DNA of 64,000 nt from Mycolicibacterium sp. ND9-15 (GTDB lineage Bacteria; Actinomycetota; Actinomycetes; Mycobacteriales; Mycobacteriaceae): contig NZ_CP142362.1 of assembly GCF_035918395.1 (NCBI RefSeq), positions 4,811,501 to 4,875,500 on the forward strand, written 5' to 3'. The notes under the pieces were generated by a model. That model was given only the letters and a program-made list of their open reading frames with translations. It searched no databases and was not told the origin of the DNA. The position numbers and the translations under genes were made by a program. Positions 24,417-32,476 of the stretch are shown here, piece after piece (position 1 is the first letter of the stretch; each line of letters opens with the position of its first letter).

Positions 24417-25877
24417 CTACCCGTCGGCTGCGTTCAGCCCGGCGCGGCGGCCGTAGAAACTGCCGTCGCCGAGCGAGATACCGCTGGCGTAGCCCCAGGC
24501 CGCAAGGCCCGCGGTGCACCGCCCCGCGGCGAACAGGCCGGGGATGGGTTGGCCGCTAACGTGCAGCACCTCGGACCCCAGCGATGTCAGCAGCCCGCCC
24601 AGCGTGAATCCGCCCGTGCTCTCGCGCAAGTCGATCGCGCCGACCGGGGTGCCGATCGGCCGCACCCACTGGGGCTTCTTGCGAAGAAGCAGATCTTCGC
24701 CCGCCGCCGCGCCGGCGTTGTACGCCGACACCGTCGCCTGAAGAGCCCCCGGCGGCAGCCCGATCTCGGCCTCGAGTTCGGCGACTGTCTCGCACACCCA
24801 GTTGGCCGGACGCATCATCAGTTGTGGTGACAGCGACGCCATCGCCTCTTCCTGGGCATCACCGTCGATGATCAGGTAAGCGGTGTTGTCCTGGTGGTAA
24901 AGCGTGAGTTGACCGACCCGGCCGGGGTAGGTGTCCTCGGCGACGTAGCGCTGCCCGCGAACGTTGACCAGGATTCCGCGGACCAACTGCTGCGGATCGA
25001 TGAAGATCGCGACCTCGGTCGCGTCCATGTGGGCGAGGTCGGCGCCCAGTGCCTGCGCCATGCGGATGGCCTGACCGTCATGCTGTTCGATCGAGGCGGC
25101 GGGGCGCCCGGCGATGCGTGGGGCGTACTGCGCGACCATCGCCTCGTTGTAGGCGAAACTGCCCATGGCCAGCACCACGCCGCGGCGCGCCCGCACGGCG
25201 ATCTGGTCGCCGTATCGACGCGCGCACACGCCAACCACCCGGCCGTCGGCCTCGACGATCAACCGCTGTACGCGAACGTCGTAGATCGCTCGCGCCCCCG
25301 CCGCTTCGGCCGTTTCCACCAGCGGTTTCATCAGCATGTAGCCGGCGCTGGCCTCGCCCTGCTTCTTGTTCGACATCTGCGGGACATGTCCGCGTGGGGC
25401 CGGCGTGGCGATGGTGTTGAAGGGATGGGAGTTCTCCCCGCCGCTGTACATCAGTCCCTGGTCACCCATGGGCTCCCAGCCGGGTTCGCCGAAGAACTCC
25501 GGTTTGAATCGCACGCCGCAGCCGACGAGCCAGTCGAAATGCTCGAGGCTGCCGTCGCAGTAGTCGGCGATGCGTTTCTCGTCGGCACCGGGCCCCATCG
25601 CCACGTTGAGGAAGGCGGCCATATTGGCAGCGGAATCCTCGAAACCACAGACCTTTTGAATCGGTGTGCCACCGCCGAGATAGATGAAACCGCCCGCCAT
25701 CGATGCCGCGCCGCCCCACGAGCCGGTGCGTTCGAGCACCAGGACATCGGCGCCGGCACGAGCCGCTTCCACCGCGGCGGCCGCGCCGGCCACACCGAAC
25801 CCGGCTATGACGACGTCCGCCTCCTCATCCCACCGCGAGACATCCGACGCCGGCACCGGAGTGGGGTCGCCGCTCAC
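24417..25877 (-). CDS. FAD-dependent dehydrogenase (fumarate reductase/KstD superfamily)
   Basis: A 486-residue flavoprotein with VVIAGFGVAGAAAAVEAARAG near residue 25, GGAASMAGGFIYLGGG near 60, and the C-terminal second FAD part IPGLFAAGRCTAGLAAWGYASGISLGDGSFYGR. It lacks the GPFYAV motif of true KstD, so it may act on an acyl or ring substrate other than a 3-ketosteroid. Its GTG overlaps the stop of the dioxygenase gene (GTGA). It is the third enzyme of this superfamily in 26 kb, after 2083-3786 and the broken 7479-8773. Confidence 0.8.
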   Translation of the reverse strand: MSGDPTPVPASDVSRWDEEADVVIAGFGVAGAAAAVEAARAGADVLVLERTGSWGGAASMAGGFIYLGGGTPIQKVCGFEDSAANMAAFLNVAMGPGADEKRIADYCDGSLEHFDWLVGCGVRFKPEFFGEPGWEPMGDQGLMYSGGENSHPFNTIATPAPRGHVPQMSNKKQGEASAGYMLMKPLVETAEAAGARAIYDVRVQRLIVEADGRVVGVCARRYGDQIAVRARRGVVLAMGSFAYNEAMVAQYAPRIAGRPAASIEQHDGQAIRMAQALGADLAHMDATEVAIFIDPQQLVRGILVNVRGQRYVAEDTYPGRVGQLTLYHQDNTAYLIIDGDAQEEAMASLSPQLMMRPANWVCETVAELEAEIGLPPGALQATVSAYNAGAAAGEDLLLRKKPQWVRPIGTPVGAIDLRESTGGFTLGGLLTSLGSEVLHVSGQPIPGLFAAGRCTAGLAAWGYASGISLGDGSFYGRRAGLNAADG

Positions 25878-26782
25878 GGGCGCATCGCGGCCGGCAGGTC
25901 GGACACCCACTCGTGGCCCCAGTAACTGTCGGCGGTTATTTCCTCAGCCGTGTAATAGGTTTCGTCGACCCGCATCCCGTCCGTGCCGAACTCGATGTCC
26001 CAGTCGCCGGGTGCGCGCACGTAGAACGACACCATCTTGTCGTTGGTGTGTCTGCCCAGTGTCGAGGACAACTGGAACCCGTCCTTGTTCACGCGGTCGA
26101 GCGCCTGTCCGACCGCATCGAGGCTGTCGACCTCCACCATCAGGTGGATCAGGCCCGGGTCGCGCAGCGTCATCGCCGGACAGATCGCCAGGCTGTGGTG
26201 GCGTTCGTTGATACCGAGGAAGCGGACACGCAGCGGCCCGAACTCCGGCGGAGTGGGCACCCGATACGCCCCGCGGGACTTGAATCCCAGGACCTCGGTG
26301 TAGAACTGGAAGAGCCCGGGCACGTCGAGGGCCGGTAGTACGACGTGGCCGAGTCCCTGGTCGCCGGTGACGAACCGCGCGCCGAACGGCGTCACCACAG
26401 GGCTGTGGTCGAGTACGGCGCCGTGGAAGACCTCGGTGGAGGTGCCGGCCGGGTCGTCGAACGCGATCACCTCCTCGACGCGGCGGGCGTCGGCCTCCGC
26501 CGGTGATAGTTCCTTCACCGGTACGCCTGCGTCCTCGAGAGCCGCCGTGACCCGGGTCAGCGCCGCCTGGTCACGGACTTCCCAACCGACGGTGACGATC
26601 TTGTCGACGTCGCCGGGCACCACGACGATGCGAGCGGCGCGCTCGTCCATGCGCAGATACAGCGCATCGCCGTCCGGGCCGGAGCCCTCGGCGAAGCCGA
26701 GCACCCCAAACGCGAAGTGGCGCCAGCGTTCGATGTCGGCGGCTTGGATTTTGACGTACCCGAGACTTTTCAGATCGCTCAT
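25874..26782 (-). CDS. Extradiol ring-cleavage dioxygenase (HsaC/BphC-like, VOC fold)
   Basis: A 302-residue two-domain vicinal-oxygen-chelate protein. The Fe(II) ligands are His146 (GLGHVVL), His213 (LIHLMVE) and Glu264 (DIEFG), matching the positions of HsaC from the cholesterol pathway and of BphC. The length is also right. These enzymes cleave catechols next to the hydroxyls (meta cleavage). Its ATG shares one base with the stop of the HsaA-like gene, and its stop overlaps the FAD gene start. Gene order and fold point to cleavage of the catechol made by the HsaA-like enzyme; whether that is 3,4-DHSA is unproven. Confidence 0.85.
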   Translation of the reverse strand: MSDLKSLGYVKIQAADIERWRHFAFGVLGFAEGSGPDGDALYLRMDERAARIVVVPGDVDKIVTVGWEVRDQAALTRVTAALEDAGVPVKELSPAEADARRVEEVIAFDDPAGTSTEVFHGAVLDHSPVVTPFGARFVTGDQGLGHVVLPALDVPGLFQFYTEVLGFKSRGAYRVPTPPEFGPLRVRFLGINERHHSLAICPAMTLRDPGLIHLMVEVDSLDAVGQALDRVNKDGFQLSSTLGRHTNDKMVSFYVRAPGDWDIEFGTDGMRVDETYYTAEEITADSYWGHEWVSDLPAAMRP

Positions 26783-27963
26783 CAGATCATCGCCCGCAGC
26801 GGACCCTGCGGGTCCACACCCAAAGCGCTCAGCGCCGAGGCGTGAAACACCGTGCCGGGGACGTGAATGGCGTGCAGTTGGCCGACGTGCACATCTCGCC
26901 AGTACCGCTGCAACGGCTTGTCCATGCGTGCGGCGTTACCCCCAGAACGCGCGAAGATCTCGTCCACCGCCGATACGGCGCGCCACACCGCCCGTATCTG
27001 CGTGCGGCGGCCGGCGGCGCGGTCCTCGAAGCTGACCTCCTTGCCCGCGGCGACCATGTCGTAGATGCGGTCGGCGTTGGCCAGCAGCTCCTGGCGCGCG
27101 GCGTTGATGTCGGCGGCGGCCTCGCCGATGGCGTACATGACGTACGGGTCGTCTTTGATCGCCGTCCCGGTAGCGCCCACCCGCTCGCGTTGGTAGTCCA
27201 GGTGTGCGGCCAGCGCGCCCTCGGCGATGCCGATCGTCGCGGCCGAGATGCCGAGCGGGAACATCGTCGACCACGGCATCAGGTACAGCGGTTCGGTCAT
27301 GCCGGCTTCGCGCTGGGCGGTTCCGTCCATCACCTTCGTCGCGTCCATCGTCCGGTACGCCGGAACGAACGCGTCTTTGACGATGACGTCTTTGGAACCG
27401 GTGCCGCGCAACCCGACCACGTCCCAGGAGTCCTCGACGATCTGGTAGTCCGATCGGGGCAGGATCATGTGCAGCATCTGCGGTGGCATCAACGGTTTGC
27501 CGTCGGCATCCCCGAGCATCGCGCCCAGGATGATCCAGTCGCACGCATCGGTACCGGAACTGAACTGCCACCGGCCGGTGAACATGTAGCCGCCGTCGAC
27601 CGGCGTGGCCACGCCTTGCGGCGCGTACGGCGACGCCATCCACGTGTCGATGTCGTCGGCCCAGACTTCCTGCCCGACCCGCGGATCGGCGTAGGCGAGC
27701 TGATAGGGGTGCACGCCCACCACCCCGTTGATCCAGCCGGCTGCCGGATCCAGGGCCGCCGTGGCCATCACGGTCTCGGCGAACTCGCGGGGGTGCGCCT
27801 CGTAGCCGCCGTGCTTCTTGGGCTGCAGGAGGCGAATGGAGCCGATGGCCTTCATGCTCTTGACCGTTGCGTCGGGCAGCTTGCCGATCTTCTCGGCTTC
27901 GGCGGCCTGCTCCTTGAACTGGTCGGCCAGTTCCATCACCCGGTCGAGTACGCGCTCGCTCAT
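26782..27963 (-). CDS. Flavin-dependent hydroxylase of acyl-CoA dehydrogenase fold (HsaA-like)
   Basis: A 393-residue protein related to HsaA and other two-component flavin monooxygenases. It has the acyl-CoA dehydrogenase fold: an N-terminal helical part (KLPDATVKSMKAIGSIRLLQPKKHGG), WQFSSGTDACDWIILGAML in the middle domain, DVVGLRGTGSKDVIV, and a C-terminal bundle with RSGGNAARMDKPLQRYWRDV. HsaA hydroxylates a phenol to a catechol using reduced flavin from HsaB; no HsaB-like reductase is in the window. ATG at 27963 is chosen over 27990. It heads a tightly overlapping operon with the dioxygenase and FAD genes. Confidence 0.85.
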   Translation of the reverse strand: MSERVLDRVMELADQFKEQAAEAEKIGKLPDATVKSMKAIGSIRLLQPKKHGGYEAHPREFAETVMATAALDPAAGWINGVVGVHPYQLAYADPRVGQEVWADDIDTWMASPYAPQGVATPVDGGYMFTGRWQFSSGTDACDWIILGAMLGDADGKPLMPPQMLHMILPRSDYQIVEDSWDVVGLRGTGSKDVIVKDAFVPAYRTMDATKVMDGTAQREAGMTEPLYLMPWSTMFPLGISAATIGIAEGALAAHLDYQRERVGATGTAIKDDPYVMYAIGEAAADINAARQELLANADRIYDMVAAGKEVSFEDRAAGRRTQIRAVWRAVSAVDEIFARSGGNAARMDKPLQRYWRDVHVGQLHAIHVPGTVFHASALSALGVDPQGPLRAMI

Positions 27964-28029
27964 GCTGGTGTCCTTACTGTGTGGCTGCACTTGATGGTCT
28001 ACCGCAACCGGCGCGCGAACGGGACGGAA

Positions 28030-28085
28030 TCCCGGTCAGCGGGCTGCGTTTCCCGGACGGCCTCGCAGTTGTCCGGTCACCGGGA
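28030..28085. promoter_or_regulatory. Tandem copies of the cluster operator motif (sites 7 and 8)
   Basis: TCCCGGTCAGCGGGC (28030-28044, 14 of 15) and GTCCGGTCACCGGGA (28071-28085, 13 of 15) lie in the 163-bp gap between the divergent HsaA-like (27963) and monooxygenase (28127) genes. Their centres are 41 bp apart, close to four helix turns. The second is 49 bp from the monooxygenase start. Confidence 0.65.
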
Positions 28086-28126
28086 GATCGACCGCCGACC
28101 GATGTTCGACGGCTTAACGTGGCGCT

Positions 28127-29737
28127 GTGAGTATCTCCGAGGAACGCTCCGTGGACGCCGTCGTGGTCGGCGCGGGATTCGCCGGCCTGTACGCCCTGCA
28201 CAAGCTGCGGTCGCAGGGCCTGTCAGTGCGGGTGTTCGAGGCGGCACCGGAGATCGGTGGGACGTGGTACTACAACCGCTATCCCGGGGCGCGCTGCGAC
28301 GTGGAGAGCGTCGACTACTGCTACTCGTTTTCGACCGAACTCGAGCAGCAATGGGATTGGTCGGAGAAGTACGCCACGCAGGGTGAGATCCTGCGCTATC
28401 TGAACTGGGTTGCCGACAAACTGGACCTGCGGGACGGCATCACGTTCAATACGAGAGTCACCTCGGCGGTTCTCGACGAGGACGGCCTCCGCTGGACAGT
28501 GACGACCGATGCCGACGAGGTCCTCAGCGCGCGGTTCTGTGTGATGGCCACGGGCCCGCTGTCGGCGGCGTTGACGCCCGACTTTGCCGGCCTGGACAGC
28601 TATGCGGGCAAGCTGTACCACACCGCCCAGTGGCCGCACGAACCCGTGGACTTCACCGGTAAAAGCGTTGCGGTGATCGGTACCGGATCGTCGGGCATAC
28701 AGTCGATTCCGCTGATCGCCGAGCAGGCCGAAAAGCTCTATGTCTTCCAGCGGACGCCGAATTACAGTGTGCCGGCCGGGAACCGGCCACTGACCGATGA
28801 GGATCGCGCGCAGATCAAGGCGACATACGCCGAACGCCGACGGCTGTCGTGGCGCAGCGGCGGTGGTTCACCGCACACCGCCCACCCGAAGCGCACGATG
28901 GAAGTCACGCCCGAGGAACGCTGGTCCGCGTTCGAGAAGCGCTGGCAGCTCGGTGGTGTGCTGTTCTCGAAGACGTTCAGCGACCAGATGATCGATATGG
29001 CTGCCAATGAGGAGGCCCGAAAGTTCTACGAGCAGAAGGTGCGTGCGGTAATCGACGACCCCGAGGTCGCCGAACGCCTCATCCCAAATGACCATCCCAT
29101 CGGCACCAAGCGGATCTGTACCGACACCAACTACTTTCAGACATTCAACGCGCCGCATGTGAAGTTGGTGAGCGTGCGGCAGACGCCCATCGTGTCCATC
29201 GACACTGACGGCATCAATACCACCGACGCGCATTACGACGTGGACGCCGTCGTTCTCGCCACCGGCTTCGACGCGCTGACCGGTGCACTGGCGAAGATCG
29301 ACATCGTCGGCCGCGGCGGCGAAAAGCTGCGTGACGACTGGGCCGACGGACCGCGCACCTATCTCGGGCTCGGCGTGGACGGCTTCCCGAACCTGTTCCT
29401 GGTTTCGGGTCCCGGCGCGCCCGCCGTGCTCGCGAACATGGTGCTGCACGCCGAGGCCCACGTGAACTGGATCGCCGACGCCATCGGCTATCTCGACGAC
29501 CACGGCTATAACGCGATCGAGGCGACTGCCGATGCCGTCGACAACTGGGCTGCCGAGCTCGACCAGCGTGCGGAGGCAACGCTTTTCCCGAAGGCCGATT
29601 CCTGGTACATGGGTGCCAACGTGCCCGGAAAACCACGCGGATTCATGTTGTTCATCGGGGGTTTCGCCGCCTACCTCGATATCTGCGCCGAGGTCGCAGC
29701 TGCCGGCTACAAGGGTTTTGCTCTGCTGAAATCGTAG
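28127..29737 (+). CDS. Baeyer-Villiger monooxygenase, cyclohexanone monooxygenase-like
   Basis: A 536-residue flavoprotein with VVVGAGFAGLYALHKLRSQG near residue 12, GGTWYYNRYPGARCDVES near 48, the fingerprint YAGKLYHTAQWPHE near 165 (Tyr in place of the usual Phe), and NADPH motif VIGTGSSGIQSIPLIAEQA near 185. It is closer to cyclohexanone/cyclopentadecanone monooxygenases than the gene at 16123-18039, which has an N-terminal extension. It converts a ketone into an ester or lactone. The GTG at 28127 is the start. It converges with the HsaD-like gene with a 6-base gap. Confidence 0.9.
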   Translation: MSISEERSVDAVVVGAGFAGLYALHKLRSQGLSVRVFEAAPEIGGTWYYNRYPGARCDVESVDYCYSFSTELEQQWDWSEKYATQGEILRYLNWVADKLDLRDGITFNTRVTSAVLDEDGLRWTVTTDADEVLSARFCVMATGPLSAALTPDFAGLDSYAGKLYHTAQWPHEPVDFTGKSVAVIGTGSSGIQSIPLIAEQAEKLYVFQRTPNYSVPAGNRPLTDEDRAQIKATYAERRRLSWRSGGGSPHTAHPKRTMEVTPEERWSAFEKRWQLGGVLFSKTFSDQMIDMAANEEARKFYEQKVRAVIDDPEVAERLIPNDHPIGTKRICTDTNYFQTFNAPHVKLVSVRQTPIVSIDTDGINTTDAHYDVDAVVLATGFDALTGALAKIDIVGRGGEKLRDDWADGPRTYLGLGVDGFPNLFLVSGPGAPAVLANMVLHAEAHVNWIADAIGYLDDHGYNAIEATADAVDNWAAELDQRAEATLFPKADSWYMGANVPGKPRGFMLFIGGFAAYLDICAEVAAAGYKGFALLKS

Positions 29738-29743
29738 GCGCAC

Positions 29744-30616
29744 TCACTCACGAGCCAAAAATGCCAGCACGGCGCTCTCGAACGCCGCCTTGGCCTCGAT
29801 CATCGCCCAGTGCCCGCAGTTGGGGAACACGTGCAGTTCGGCGTTGGGGATGGTGCGCATCGGAATCAACGCCATATCAAGCGGACTGACCCGGTCGTCG
29901 CGCCCCCACGTCAGCAGCGTGGGCGCGGCGACTTTGTGCATCTGCGCCCACGGCAGCGGCGCGTCACTGCTGCGCATGAACGCCATCATCTGCGCGAAAG
30001 CCGCCTTGCCGTACATGCGCCGGGCGGCCGTCAACGTCTCCGGATCGGTTGCCAGGCGCCAGCGTTCGTCGATCAACTCCTCGGTGACCAGCGACTGGTC
30101 GTAGACCATCGAGTTCAGCCAGTCGACCAGCCGTTGGCGGGTGGGCTCTTCGGTGAACTCCTGCAGCAGTCGGATTCCCTCGCTGGGGCCGGGGCTGAAG
30201 ATGTTGGTGCCGATCCCGCCGATCGTGACCAGCCGTGCGATGCGGTCAGGGTTGTTGATCGCGAAGTTGATCCCGACGCCGCCACCCATGGAGTTGCCGA
30301 CGATGTCGACGCGGTCGACCCCGAGCGCGTCGAGGAACGGTACGACCGCGCCCTGCGCCGTGATCATCGGGTGGCCACCGAAATCATCGCTGACCCCGAA
30401 GCCGGGGAACTCCAGGATCAGGCAGCGGTATCGCTCGGCGAACGCCGGTAGCACGCCACGGAAGTTGCGCCACCCGGTGACACCGGGACCGGAGCCGTGG
30501 AGAAACAGCAGCGCGGGGCCGTCACCGACGTCGTAGTACCGCAGCACCCCTGCGGGCGTTGTCTGTTCGCGAAGGTTGGTCTCGGCGTGGGCGATGGAAG
30601 CGGCGGGTTCGGTCAC
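29744..30616 (-). CDS. Meta-cleavage product hydrolase (HsaD/BphD-like)
   Basis: A 290-residue alpha/beta hydrolase of the C-C bond hydrolase group. The N-terminal LLFLHGSGPGVTGWRNF is the usual oxyanion region. The nucleophile is Ser109 in VGNSMGGG, with acid in TWGRDDRVSP and base in NCGHWAMIE near the end. These enzymes split the dienoate made by extradiol dioxygenases into a dienoic acid and a second acid. It completes an HsaA-C-D-type set with the genes at 25874-27963. GTG at 30616 is chosen by homology. It is divergent from the mce operon, sharing a promoter region with a good copy of the cluster motif. Confidence 0.85.
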   Translation of the reverse strand: MTEPAASIAHAETNLREQTTPAGVLRYYDVGDGPALLFLHGSGPGVTGWRNFRGVLPAFAERYRCLILEFPGFGVSDDFGGHPMITAQGAVVPFLDALGVDRVDIVGNSMGGGVGINFAINNPDRIARLVTIGGIGTNIFSPGPSEGIRLLQEFTEEPTRQRLVDWLNSMVYDQSLVTEELIDERWRLATDPETLTAARRMYGKAAFAQMMAFMRSSDAPLPWAQMHKVAAPTLLTWGRDDRVSPLDMALIPMRTIPNAELHVFPNCGHWAMIEAKAAFESAVLAFLARE

Positions 30617-30673
30617 GGTGTCAGCCTGCCACGGACGGCCACTGCACCGACACCCCGTTCCGCTCATCGGTCG

Positions 30674-30688
30674 TCCCGGTAAGCGGGA
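30674..30688. promoter_or_regulatory. Copy of the cluster operator motif (site 9)
   Basis: TCCCGGTAAGCGGGA fits the consensus at 14 of 15; the perfect arms extend to CGTCCCG/CGGGACG. It lies 65 bp (centre) before the HsaD-like start and 104 bp before the first mce-operon gene, linking both to the same control. Confidence 0.65.
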
Positions 30689-30736
30689 CGCTCACCGCAG
30701 CACTCGGTGATTCACTGCGACGCTTGGCCGTCGAGA

Positions 30737-30758
30737 CATCGGCCGGCGCCGGCCGATG
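30737..30758. promoter_or_regulatory. Perfect 22-bp palindrome before the mce operon
   Basis: The half-site CATCGGCCGGC is followed at once by its exact complement in reverse, ending GGCCGATG. It lies 26 bases before the first permease gene and just before CTAGGAGA, so it may be an operator or fold in the 5' leader. It differs from the cluster motif. Confidence 0.5.
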
Positions 30759-30784
30759 CGTACTAGGAGACCCGATGATGCGCC

Positions 30785-31594
30785 ATGGCGATTGAGGCAC
30801 CGGAGCGGTGGTCTGCGGGTCTGCCGCCGTTGCGGAATTTGGCGGGTCCGATGCAGGCCGTCGGGGCGTTGTTCGCGATGTCGGCGGATGCGGTGCGGTT
30901 TGTGTTTCGTCGGCCGTTTCAGTGGCGTGAGTTTTTGGAGCAGTGCTGGTTCATTGCGCGGGTGTCGTTGGCGCCGACATTGTTGGTCGCGATTCCGTTC
31001 ACGGTGTTGGTCAGTTTCACGCTCAACATCTTGTTGCGGGAGTTGGGGGCTGCCGATCTGAGCGGTGCGGGTGCGGCGTTCGGTGCGGTGACGCAGGTGG
31101 GTCCGATCGTGACGGTGTTGATCGTGGCCGGGGCGGGGGCCACGGCGATGTGTGCTGATCTGGGGTCGCGCACGATCCGCGAGGAGATCGACGCGATGGA
31201 GGTGCTGGGCATCAACCCGGTGCAGCGGTTGGTGACACCTCGGATGCTGGCCTCAGGGCTGGTGGCGTTGTTGCTCAACAGCTTGGTGGTGATCATCGGG
31301 ATCCTGGGTGGTTACACGTTTTCGGTGTTCATTCAGGATGTGAACCCGGGCGCGTTCGCGGCGGGGATCACGCTGTTGACGGGGGTGCCCGAGGTGATCA
31401 TCTCGTGCGTGAAGGCGGCGCTGTTCGGGTTGATCGCCGGGCTGGTGGCCTGTTTTCGGGGGTTGACGATCACCGGGGGTGGAGCCAAGGCGGTGGGTAA
31501 CGCGGTCAACGAGACGGTGGTCTATGCGTTCATGGCGTTGTTCGTGATCAACGTGGTCGTCACGGCCATCGGTATCCGGATGACGACGGGCTAG
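30785..31594 (+). CDS. yrbEA: Mce-associated ABC permease YrbE, first copy
   Basis: A 269-residue MlaE-type permease with several membrane helices (APTLLVAIPFTVLVSFTLNILL, GPIVTVLIVAGAGATAMCAD, NSLVVIIGILGGYTFSVF, and a C-terminal FMALFVINVVVTAIGIR). The conserved cytoplasmic loop is LGSRTIREEIDAMEVLGINPVQRLVTPR, which meets the ATPase MceG in Mce systems. MceG is not encoded here, as is usual, since it is shared from another locus. It is the first gene of an eight-gene operon for import of lipids or steroids. Leucine is often coded by TTG, unlike most neighbours. Confidence 0.9.
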   Translation: MAIEAPERWSAGLPPLRNLAGPMQAVGALFAMSADAVRFVFRRPFQWREFLEQCWFIARVSLAPTLLVAIPFTVLVSFTLNILLRELGAADLSGAGAAFGAVTQVGPIVTVLIVAGAGATAMCADLGSRTIREEIDAMEVLGINPVQRLVTPRMLASGLVALLLNSLVVIIGILGGYTFSVFIQDVNPGAFAAGITLLTGVPEVIISCVKAALFGLIAGLVACFRGLTITGGGAKAVGNAVNETVVYAFMALFVINVVVTAIGIRMTTG

Positions 31595-31604
31595 CGGGGC
31601 TTCG

Positions 31605-32462
31605 ATGGGCACCACAACGATTCTGCGCACGACGTATCCGCGGTTCAGCCGTCAGGCTCGGCGCCCGATTGATCTGCTCTCACGTCTTGGCGACCACATC
31701 CTGTTCTACGGACGCGCCTTGGCTGGTGTGCCGCATGCCGCCATGCACTTCCGTAAAGAAGTCGTGCGGTTGATCGCCGAGATCTCCATGGGGGCGGGCA
31801 CGCTGGCGATGATCGGCGGCACGGTGGCGATCGTCGGTTTCTTGACGCTGGCCGCTGGTGGCACGTTGGCGGTGCAGGGGTATTCGTCGTTGGGCGATAT
31901 CGGTATCGAGGCGTTGACGGGGTTTTTGGCGGCGTTCATCAATGTGCGCATCGCCGCACCGGTGGTGGCCGGGATCGGGTTGGCGGCCACGTTTGGCGCC
32001 GGGGTGACCGCGCAGTTGGGTGCGATGCGGATCAACGAGGAGATCGATGCGTTGGAGTCGATGGCGATTCGGCCGGTGGAGTATCTGGTCTCCACGCGCA
32101 TCGTGGCGGGCATGGTGGCGATCACGCCGTTGTATTCGATCGCGGTGATCTTGTCGTTTGTGGCCAGCCAGTTCACCACGGTGGTGTTGTTCGGTCAGTC
32201 CGGGGGGCTGTATGACCATTACTTCGACACCTTCTTGAATCCGATCGATTTGTTGTGGTCGTTTCTGCAGGCGGTGCTGATGGCGATCACAATCTTGTTG
32301 ATCCACACCTACTTCGGCTACTTCGCCTCCGGCGGGCCCTCCGGTGTGGGTGTGGCGGTCGGCAACGCGGTGCGCACCTCACTGGTGGTCGTCGTCTCGG
32401 TCACCCTGCTGGTATCGCTGTCCGTCTACGGTTCCAACGGCAACTTCAACCTGTCCGGTTAG
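31605..32462 (+). CDS. yrbEB: Mce-associated ABC permease YrbE, second copy
   Basis: A 285-residue MlaE-type permease. The N-terminal amphipathic segment (FSRQARRPIDLLSRLGDHI) precedes helices AGTLAMIGGTVAIVGFLTLAAGG and later ones. The loop GAMRINEEIDALESMAIRPVEYLVSTR is the coupling signature. It starts 10 bases after the first permease gene. Together they form the membrane channel core through which the Mce proteins deliver substrate. The C-terminus has VVVVSVTLLVSLSVYG, a last membrane span. Confidence 0.9.
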   Translation: MGTTTILRTTYPRFSRQARRPIDLLSRLGDHILFYGRALAGVPHAAMHFRKEVVRLIAEISMGAGTLAMIGGTVAIVGFLTLAAGGTLAVQGYSSLGDIGIEALTGFLAAFINVRIAAPVVAGIGLAATFGAGVTAQLGAMRINEEIDALESMAIRPVEYLVSTRIVAGMVAITPLYSIAVILSFVASQFTTVVLFGQSGGLYDHYFDTFLNPIDLLWSFLQAVLMAITILLIHTYFGYFASGGPSGVGVAVGNAVRTSLVVVVSVTLLVSLSVYGSNGNFNLSG

Positions 32463-32476
32463 GGAAGAGGTTGACG

